From: Bolinopsis microptera | Taxonomy: Eukaryota; Ctenophora; Tentaculata; Lobata; Bolinopsidae | Assembly: GCF_026151205.1 (NCBI RefSeq) | Contig: NC_087083.1 | Span: 10,041,460-10,105,459 of the forward strand | Direction of reading: 5' to 3' | DNA: 64,000 nucleotides | Shown: one piece after another, positions 56,161 to 64,000 of the stretch | Layout: each line of letters starts with the position of its first letter | How positions within the stretch are numbered: the first letter of the stretch is position 1 | The notes under the pieces: generated by a model | Seen by the model: only the letters and a program-made list of their open reading frames with translations | Told to the model about the DNA's origin: nothing | Database searches by the model: none | Position numbers and translations under genes: made by a program

Positions 56161-57365
56161 CAAGTGCTAACCAAGTCGCAACAACAGAACTGTTCTACAA
56201 TATCACAACCGCCCGAACAGTTGCAGCAAATAAAGTGGTTACTCATGTCAGATTGTATGTTATTAATCTGCTCTTTTACAGGCGACATGCAGGAATAGAG
56301 TAATGAAGCCTTGCAGCCTCAAAACAAAATACTTAAATGCTCTTTTATTGTTGACATTTATCGCTAACTGTTCTTACTGACTGACCGACTGACCTTGCGG
56401 CATTACATCAGGCATGCATGGTGCCTTATTAGAGATGAAGATAAAATGCCGCGGCCATGATTTGGAAGATCTGCTACTTGTATGATCCTGAGAGAACGAC
56501 TGTGGTCTTGTTTTTTAAATATTCAATACTTATGCGCTACTTGATAATGGGGAGAATACGGTATACATGATCAACAGAAATAACGGCGCCAGATACTAGC
56601 AAACTATTTTCGGCTGTGAGAAAAGAATTGTATGCTCGAATCGATTTGTATAGTCCAAGGTGTTGAAAATTAATCTTTCGACCAATAATTTTCTATCTTT
56701 AAGGTTTCTTGGATGATTTCGTAAAAGTTGTCAACAAGCTTTTTAAATGTGTTGTTTAACTTGAAGTGCCACACAGTTCGGCGCCAGCAAAAAAGGTGGG
56801 AAAAGGTGTAAAAAAATTTTAAAAATCAGAAAAATAGAATATTCTTTGCATTCTTTTTCAGTACGCCAGTACTTCCTTCTAACAATTTCGTGAAAAATGC
56901 AAAAGTAGTTTACGAATTCGAAAGTGGTTGAGGTTTCAAAACATTAAAAGACAAAAAATTTCTACATTCCAAAAAATATGCAATTACTAGAACAAGCCTT
57001 GCGAGTTACTACGACCTATCTGTCAAGTTTTATGCCCGACAATTATGACCAAACTCAGGCTACAAAATTAAAACAGCTTAACATCGGTTCAATAATCCTA
57101 AAATATATCACCAACCCCTATAGTGAAACACAAATCATCATGAAACATCCCAAGATACCCACTACTCGCGAAGGAGCATCATGCCCGAAGAAAGGGCGTG
57201 ATAGATTTGAGGACAGCCACTTGTCGGCCCGTGAATTAGTCTTCTTATCCTTTGTTACCGCGGTCTAATGACCCCCAATTTTCATCAGCTTCATTATAGA
57301 GGAAGAATTGGAGGACTTGGAGAGGGACGTATCGGTGTATATACATATATCATGAGGCCTGGACC

Positions 57366-57474
57366 ATTTCCATGTGACGTCATGTGGCATGACACGGCAT
57401 CAGTGGTATGACGTCATATCACGTGGTATGACGTCATGTCACGTGGTATGACGTCACTTCACGTGTTATATCAC
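57366..57474. repeat. Array of TGACGTCATGTCACGTGGTA
   Basis: Four to five units of 20-25 bases combine TGACGTCA (CRE) and CACGTG (E-box). It is the same combination as in the array at 23633-23697, although the spacing and flanks differ. Confidence 0.88.
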
Positions 57475-57614
57475 CACCAGTCTGGGTATGTCGTGTCCTA
57501 CCATGATCTGATCCTTATTCACTATAACAGCCCCCAAATGATCCCCCTACAACACACATGAATATAATCGTTATTACAGCTTTGTTCTGAGTGGCTATGT
57601 AGTTGAATTGTCAA

Positions 57615-57850
57615 TATATAGAGGTGGTGTGTTTTGTTGGGTGGTCTATATATTGGGTGGTCTATATATTGAGTTAGGCGGTCTATATATTGGGTGGTCT
57701 ATATATTGGGTGGTCTATATATTGGGTGGTCTATATATTGAGTTAGGTGGTCTATATATTGGGTGGTCTATATACTGGGTGGTCTATATATTGGGTGGTC
57801 TATATATTGAGTTAAGTGGTCTATATATTGGGTGGTCTATATATTGAGTA
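57615..57850. repeat. 16-base minisatellite GGGTGGTCTATATATT
   Basis: About fourteen units, some extended to GAGTTAGGTGGTCTATATAT (24 bases). The + strand frame stays open across the array (GWSIYWVVYI repeats) and beyond to 58140, but this is a by-product. Confidence 0.93.
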
Positions 57851-59383
57851 CTGCAAGGACCTGTGAGACGGGTTTGAAGCAAATGTTAATTGTTGCGAAG
57901 CTGATTTGGAGACTCAAGAACAACAAAGAGGGTGTGTTCTTCTTTTGTGTGATTAGCCAAATCATTCATTATGGTTTGGTAGAGTACTGGAACTTGGAAG
58001 GAAGAAACAAGCAAAACAGAAAATGTATCAAACCACTACATTTGAAGTTTAAGAAGAAGTGTAACCATGAAGTAACCTATATTTCACTCTTAAAAACCAA
58101 GCCATTATACAATTACACAACTCTAAACTACCACTACTAGCCTCAATACGGATACGCATTAACTTATTAAACAAGTGGAACTACAAGTAAACCTATAATA
58201 CTAATGGTTTACTGTAACTTTAGATGCAAATGATCTTAAACTGATCAATTAGCTGGACAATAAGCTGAACAATTAGCTTAACCAATTAGCATAACCAATT
58301 AGCATAACCACCTCAAAATAACCATAAAACCTATACTCAGAACCTGCGCTCTAACTAAAACTAACAAACTGTAACCCACTCTAATACACAACCTTGTGAG
58401 TAAGGGCGCAGGAACTTTATTAGAGCCTAATGGGCAATTGCCTGCGTGGCAGGTTAAACTGCTGGCCATTGGTCGGCTATTGCCCGCGTGGCAGGCTATT
58501 CCCCCGGCCATTGGTCGGCTATTGCCCCTAACGGCCACCCATTGGACCACACATAATTCTATCCTTGTACTTATCTGGAGGTTTAATCCAAGTTGCATGT
58601 GTATATAATCTGGTTACTCGTATATTAACCTACATTGTTGGTTCGTATAGCTTCCTCGCTTGTTAATTATTTGTCCGGCACGTATGGTTATAAAATTAAA
58701 CTGTGTCCGTGAATAATTTATGTGTACCATGTGGGTGGCAATGAGGGGGAAGAATTATGTATATGGTTCCCGGTAAGGTGAGCGTTCATTTTTTAAATCA
58801 CCTCACAAAACCCCGAGATCTTGTTGATAAGTTAGAATTAAGCGACATGTGTTACGGAGGAGACTATGTTGAAGCTGTTGATAAGTCTGATTTTGGATAT
58901 AGCATATCTAAAATATCATTGTTTTTTCGTAAACGTGTTGACATTAAGAACAATGGTCAGCAATTGCGGCAATCGCTAGACTTTTAGCTTGTCTTCAAGA
59001 TGTTGACATGTCATGTGACCAGATTGACAGTAGACAAATACCAAGGCTGACGTTGGTCGGCGATTATAATTGTCGTTAACTCTTTCTTAAAATTTAAACG
59101 TCTATGTTGACGACAGTAAAGGTTTTGATAGAAAATATTTTTGAAGATTTTATCAAGGCCGCGATCACACTACAAAATTTTATATCGTCCAGTAGATATC
59201 AAATGAGCATTCGCCAAGAAAAATGAAAAGTTGCTATCATAGATTATGCGATTACCATCGAATATCCTATAAAACTGCTGCTATGTCCTCTGACACACTT
59301 GTTTAGGCCGATATTACCAACCAAGTGACCGATTCTACTACTACCGATTCTACTACTACTAATATGTCGATACAAGAATATCA

Positions 59384-61707
59384 TCAAATCATTGGATCAA
59401 GTTTGGAAACAAAAACAGAAACACAGCTCAGTCCAATCAGTAAATCGTACAGGAATAGACCACGCAAAATATCTGGTTTCATAAGAGGATTATAGGTTTG
59501 GGTAACTAATAACTTCAAGTAGATACTGGCATTTCGTAAACTGGGTTTCTGTACTTGAAAAATTAAGATAACAAGCACTGCGAGAGTTTCTAGAGTTGTA
59601 GAGTCTGTAGAGTAGTTGTTATTTGCTTATTACTTTATTAACACCTTTTATTCCAAGCGTTTTAATTAGTAGTCTCGTTAATTCTCCCAAATATCAGTTG
59701 ATAACAGTTCACCCGCCACGTTGCCCTTATATTTATCTGACCTAAGAATGCTGTTGATAAGGTGGACCAACTGTCCTTTCGAGTAATTTTCTTGACGATT
59801 TCGACCATGAAAGATTAAACGATCATTCATCATGAAGATGGATATAATAACACTATAACAGATGATGCGGTATATGAAGCGGGGGGGGGGGAGGGGGGCA
59901 CCCCTGGGTAATATCTACTGAGTGGTCTATCGAACTGCTGTAAACGGTAAAAACAATAATAATCTTGAAGTGTTTAGCTGCAGCCGTGTTATATTATTCC
60001 TTGACACAGCAATGACAGGTCCAAGACACGTGTGAAGCAAAATTAATCGCGCGTTTCGCTTATAGTGTCGCGTGTCACATTAGTGTCAAATTAATGTCGC
60101 GTCGCTTATAGTGTCACTGTGTCAGTTTAACGGAGTGAACAAGTGGCCCACAGAATCGTGCCTTTTCAGCACTCTTTCACATTTCAGCTCGGTGACTGAG
60201 CGGATTCACTTTGTAAACGTAAACTTATGATAACAAATGACTTGTCGATACCGTCGACACGACTTTGTGTATTTTGATTTACTTTGTAAACTCAATACCT
60301 CCTGTGATCTAACGCTTAAATGTGGCGTGTGTTCATATAATGGTAATTATTTGCAGCACTGGATTAAGTGCTAACAGGGTCATTAAACCAATATAATATA
60401 ACAAAAATTAAAACCTATTTTTTAGAATATTCAAAAAATGTAAAGTAAAACTCACTTCTAGCCCGGTTGTTGGTGGTGATGGCCAGGGACCTAAACCTTG
60501 CCAGTGGATGAAGATTATGTCTCCTCTTGTGTTCGCTCATCCCCTTCTGATCCCCCTGGTAATCCATGGCCAGGTCCCCAAATGACACGTGCATAGGTTT
60601 ACCACCCCTGTGACCTGATGTCCTGGACCTCCAAACCTCGGCTGCACGTTGAGTTTCCGGAGTCACGCCCGCCCGGGCGTAGTATTCGGCACTTGCGGAC
60701 TTTTTGGAGTGTGATGTTCTGGACTTCCAGTGTTCGGCTGCTCGTTGAGTTTCTGGTGTTAGACCCTCCCTGGGCTGCTTTTCTACAGTTAAGGTCTTTT
60801 CGGACTCTTCGATCACTGAAACTTTCTTCTTAGAAATTCGAGACTTCCAAAGTTCGGCTGCTCGTTTGGCTTCAGGTGTTATAGTCTCTTTGGTATGGTT
60901 CTCGGCGCTGACAGCTCTCTTGGATCCTTCTGTCATTGAACCTTTTCTCTCTGTGACGGACATTCTTTTGGATCTGTGGCCAGCTGGAACTGATATTCTT
61001 CTAGACCTTGGTGGCTCAGCTGAAGCAGTGTTTCTTGACGGCTCTTCAACAACCGAAACTCTTTTTGGCTTAGAAACATCTTTTGATACGATTATCTTTG
61101 GTGGACCGTTTGGCTGTGGAGTCTCCTCAGCGATCACCTTGATAGTTGGAGCTGAATTGTTGGAACCAGGACCGTCAGAAGTGTGAACGGGAGTGTCGGA
61201 TCTCACAAGTTCCAGGGTTGGTGAGGGAATGTCCTGCGGAGGACTCACTATAACACCTTGGCTTTCAGCGGAGGGTGGTGGGTAAGGTGTTCCCATCCCT
61301 ACCATCTCAGTAGCGGATGTCCTTATGCGAGGTGAAGATTTCTTCATTTCGATAGTACAATCATTCATGTTTACGACAGTTGAATTCCCAAAGGTTGATG
61401 CCCCTAGGTGTGAAGGTTGAGATGACTCCAGAGCAAATTTAGCCTGGTTATGTGGAAGTTCGCATCGGCTCTTCCGTACACCTGGCTTTGGTAACTGTTT
61501 CCCTCCTTCTCCTGTTCGTTTAGGCTGGATCCTCTTGTGGGTGCTCCAGGGGAGGGCTGACTGTTCCTCTTTAGGCTGCATCCTCTTGTGGGTGCTCCAG
61601 GGGAGGGCTGACTGTTCTGGGGTAACTGACGAGTCCTTTAGTTCTAGTTGGCTGTTTGTTAAGGTCTCTTCACAGCGTCGGGTGAGAAGTGGCGTGCTGC
61701 TTGACAT
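59384..61707 (-). CDS. Disordered protein with three TPE.RAAE.W.SR repeats; proposed 2-exon gene
   Basis: Exon 60456-61707 (417 residues) begins MSSSTPLLTRRCEETLTNSQ and ends at a GTGAGT donor in phase 1. It is basic, Ser/Pro-rich and without membrane helices. Near the N-terminus EEQSALPWSTHKR.QPK occurs as two tandem copies. From about residue 277 to 381 three copies of a 35-40 residue unit contain TPE(A/T).RAAE.W(K/R)SR, separated by KKVSVIEESEKTLT-type linkers; RRISVPAGHRSKRMSVTERK just before it contains RRxS-type kinase consensus sites. A phase-compatible second exon, 59384-59553 (QKPSLRNASIYLKLLVTQTY to LFLYDLLIGLSCVSVFVSK, one hydrophobic stretch, stop), is a guess. The first exon is convincing, the second is not. 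No family is recognised; the repeat could be a short helical binding motif. An acceptor-like TTTTAACAG just before the ATG suggests a non-coding first exon. Confidence 0.55.
60456..61707 (-). CDS. Well-supported large exon of the repeat-containing disordered protein
   Basis: Given separately because it stands without the doubtful second exon. The frame is open for 1252 nt, too long to be chance in AT-rich DNA. Composition is coding-like (Lys/Arg/Ser/Glu with few hydrophobics) and an excellent donor (GTGAGT) follows. The end of the exon (HPLARFRSLAITTNNRAR) loosely recalls DVNQYRSVVH at the end of exon 1 in the 54-kb gene. Both exons end in phase 1, so a distant relationship within this - strand cluster is possible but unproven. 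Confidence 0.75.
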
Positions 61708-62475
61708 TTCCCTGCTGTTAAAACTGAAAATTATATACTTTTTCCATAGCCAATTCACTGCCTTGAAATTAAAATCCAGTTTGCAAAGAAGCTTCAAGAT
61801 GTCTAAACAGAGTGTGATTCTATACTCTCTTAAGCTAAACACACCGTAAGCCAAATATAACAACAAATTCTGAATCAGAATCAGACCACTGTCTAACAAC
61901 TGGTACTCAAAACTTTCCCACTTTTTTTACGCAGTTTGTAAAGAAGCTTCAATATTATCAGATAATCGAACACTCTAAATCTGAATAAGATCATTGTGTA
62001 AGTCACAATCTCAGAACTGGTAGGTACTCAAAACTCTCCCACAAGTTTTACAAGTCGCACAAAAATAATCCCACTGAACTCTCCGCGATAAAACAATCAA
62101 ACAAGCAGATATCTAAAACATAATCAAGCAGCATGGAGCAGGACAGTATTGATACTCATATTGTTCAGAGAGCAGTGCTCTGTGACAGTTTTGTTCAGGG
62201 TATTGTGCACACGTACAACAAGACGGTACACAAACGGTACACAGACGGTACAAAAACGGTTCACAAACGGTACACAAACGGTACAAAAACGGTACACAAA
62301 CGGTACAAAATCAAGCAGCGCAGCATCATTCTAATACTCATCTTGAATGTTCAGTGCTCTGTGTTCTGTGCTATTCAGGGTATTATTATACACACTGACA
62401 CACTGACACACTGACACACGTACACACTAGACAAGCTGCAAGTAGTAAGCCGAGCTTGTATCGGCAGCAGATGGT
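61708..62475. other. Upstream of the - strand gene, with tandem repeats
   Basis: Probably the promoter side of the 60-kb gene. It contains two related blocks, TACTCAAAACTTTCCCAC (61903) and TACTCAAAACTCTCCCAC (62026), an ACACAAACGGTACAAAAACG array (about 62214-62312) and two TTCAG.G.GCTCTGTG blocks (62164 and 62350) that duplicate each other. No gene is seen. Confidence 0.5.
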
Positions 62476-62478
62476 GGA

Positions 62479-62481
62479 TAT

Positions 62482-62544
<63 letters not shown>

Positions 62545-62550
62545 AACAAC

Positions 62551-62624
<74 letters not shown>

Positions 62625-62652
62625 TTACTTCTACTACTACTACTACAACAAC

Positions 62653-62694
<42 letters not shown>

Positions 62695-62697
62695 CAG
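62479..62697. repeat. (ACT)n trinucleotide microsatellite with interruptions
   Basis: About 70 ACT units, interrupted by ACAACAACTACTACTAAT at two places (about 62543 and 62645) and by ACTATTACTTCT. The repeated interruption pattern shows that an inner block was itself duplicated. Open frames in three frames (poly-Thr, poly-Val, poly-Ser) are artefacts. Confidence 0.95.
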
Positions 62698-63132
62698 TGT
62701 TACTACAAGAACAGTATAGTTCACCTATAACAATCGTGGTCAATAACAATCAAGGTCTGATCTATTTCGGGACATACCGGGTACATGATGTTGGGTCCCA
62801 ACTTTTATACTTATACCTTGGTAAAGTCAACAGAGCGTATAATTCATTACGATGATTCGAACGTTAATAAAGTTTCAACACCACCAGGTTGTGACCCTGA
62901 CAAAAGAAAGTAACCTAGAGAGATGCAGGATGGAGCACGATAAGACACACAGGCCCCTACATATAATACTAACCTCATATCTATACTACAAGGACCCAGG
63001 GTGACAATACCCTTGACAATCCCTCATTACACCCTCCCCTCTCTCTCTCTCTCTCTCGCTCACACCCTGGTTCGCACCTCTAGCTTCCCTCAATTAGTTT
63101 ACCCATTGTGAAGGTAATGTGCAAGCAGTGAG

Positions 63133-63163
<31 letters not shown>

Positions 63164-64000
63164 CTGTAGTCTCTCCACAGTGAATAGAGGAGGGGATAGT
63201 CCAGGGTACTTGTCTGTATATAGCCCCTTTAATTAGCATATCTTTAACTAAGTTAACATAACGTGGCGAACTAATTAACTTATTACTTAGCAAACTTGAA
63301 TGCTTGTAGCCACTGCTTTTTAGCATGTTAGATTGCTATGACGAGTGATGTAAAAGTCGAGGGTTGAGGGTGTGCTACTTTGCATATAGACCGCTCTAAA
63401 TAGTGCAACCTACTTAGCATAATTAACATAATTAGAATAATTATCATAACATCTGCTTATTCCGAGTACTGACTCCTCGCTATTCTACACTTTTAGCATG
63501 GAACTTAAAAACACGCTTCATACTTCAACTTATAGTCCAATAATTGCATTTATGCACAACTACAGCTGCAAATTTCCTGAAACTTAGCACTCACATTACT
63601 CACCTTAATATCTAATTACTAATTAATTATTAGCACATTACTCACCTCCCCTTAGGTTTAAAATTTAAAATAGCAAGTAAAAACATGTTTGAGATTATCA
63701 CGGTTGATAATATCAAACATGACCCTGTACTGTGACCGGCACAATAAAATAATGTTAACAATTTATTGTAACATCATTGAAAAATCCTTGTAACAAGTTT
63801 GGAATTTGGTAACAGAAGAACAACATGTGGTTCAACCAGTGACGTATAAACTATACAAGTATTACACGTCACTTGTGCAGAATATCTCGTTTAAGAAGAG
63901 GTAAAGATCAGTTTTAGAAGATATCTGATTGCTCATTACTTCTCCTCATGTTCCACGGACATTTGCTAAAATCTGCTAAGTAGAAACAAGGATTGTGTAA
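62698..64000. other. Right-hand flank, no gene recognised
   Basis: Holds two short (TC)n runs (63036-63057 and 63136-63163) and AT-rich sequence. A small dyad CATGTTTGA...TCAAACATG lies at about 63685-63721. No exon was found; the region may belong to a gene outside the window. Confidence 0.45.

Larger units (their letters stand above)
56290..59383. other. Gene-poor stretch
   Basis: Contains a CACGTG/TGACGTCA array, the GGTGGTCTATATATTG minisatellite and an ATTAGCATAACCA repeat (58258-58312). A 96-codon + frame at 56978-57268 (MQLLEQALRVTTTYLSSFMP to ELVFLSFVTAV) and a 76-codon + frame at 58757-58987 (VSVHFLNHLTKPRDLVDKLE) look mildly protein-like but have no recognised family or splice partners. 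A CCATTGGTCGGCTATTGCCC repeat occurs twice near 58467 and 58506. Confidence 0.4.

Noticed and set aside
57608-58140. Frames with WSIYWVVYILGG repeats, continued to 58140
   Set aside because: They arise from the GGGTGGTCTATATATT satellite; the continuation has no homology signal.
60618-61186. + strand frames of 71 and 106 codons
   Set aside because: They lie opposite the much longer and better - strand exon 60456-61707.
62375-62749. Poly-Ser, poly-Val and poly-Thr frames
   Set aside because: They are (ACT)n read in different frames and strands.

Overview
This is eukaryotic, animal-type genomic DNA. Genes are built from many short exons (about 45-550 bases) with GT-AG introns. Large parts are gene-poor, and the window is crowded with micro- and minisatellites, fold-back elements and small transposon remnants. 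Recognisable animal features are a thioredoxin gene, a non-LTR retrotransposon ORF2 fragment, a rhodopsin-GPCR-like fragment and membrane proteins carrying PPxY motifs. I cannot name the species; a marine or other invertebrate is my guess. All gene models were spliced by hand from splice signals and reading phase, with no transcript or homology search.

Layout. (1) 1.8-19.8 kb, + strand: a long gene of 18 proposed exons encoding about 691 residues, disordered and acidic with two PPxY motifs, ending in a two-helix membrane hairpin like the DUF872/TMEM230-TMEM134 family. Inside its 12.6-16.0 kb intron, on the - strand, lies a thioredoxin gene whose active site reads WCGPW instead of WCGPC. A GPCR-like, probably decayed, - strand sequence overlaps exon 9. 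(2) 26.9-31.4 kb, + strand: an 8-exon gene (671 residues) of similar plan: long disordered part, PPPAY and PPPYTE motifs, two C-terminal membrane helices. (3) 32.1-36.6 kb: a direct duplication of about 1.4 kb around a repeat-rich spacer. (4) 37-50 kb: few genes, many satellites, two transposon-like elements with terminal inverted repeats and a LINE fragment. (5) 50.3-52.9 kb, + strand: a small 5-exon two-helix membrane protein (190 residues). (6) 54.2-61.7 kb, - strand: two tandem paralogues, one intact and one frameshifted, then a larger disordered protein with three copies of a TPE.RAAE.W.SR motif. (7) 61.7-64 kb: satellites.

The common theme is adaptor-like proteins: disordered tails, PPxY motifs that in known families bind WW domains of NEDD4-type ubiquitin ligases, and a C-terminal membrane hairpin. 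Whether the three + strand genes are true paralogues needs a profile search. The window also has at least eight separate tandem arrays centred on CACGTG.
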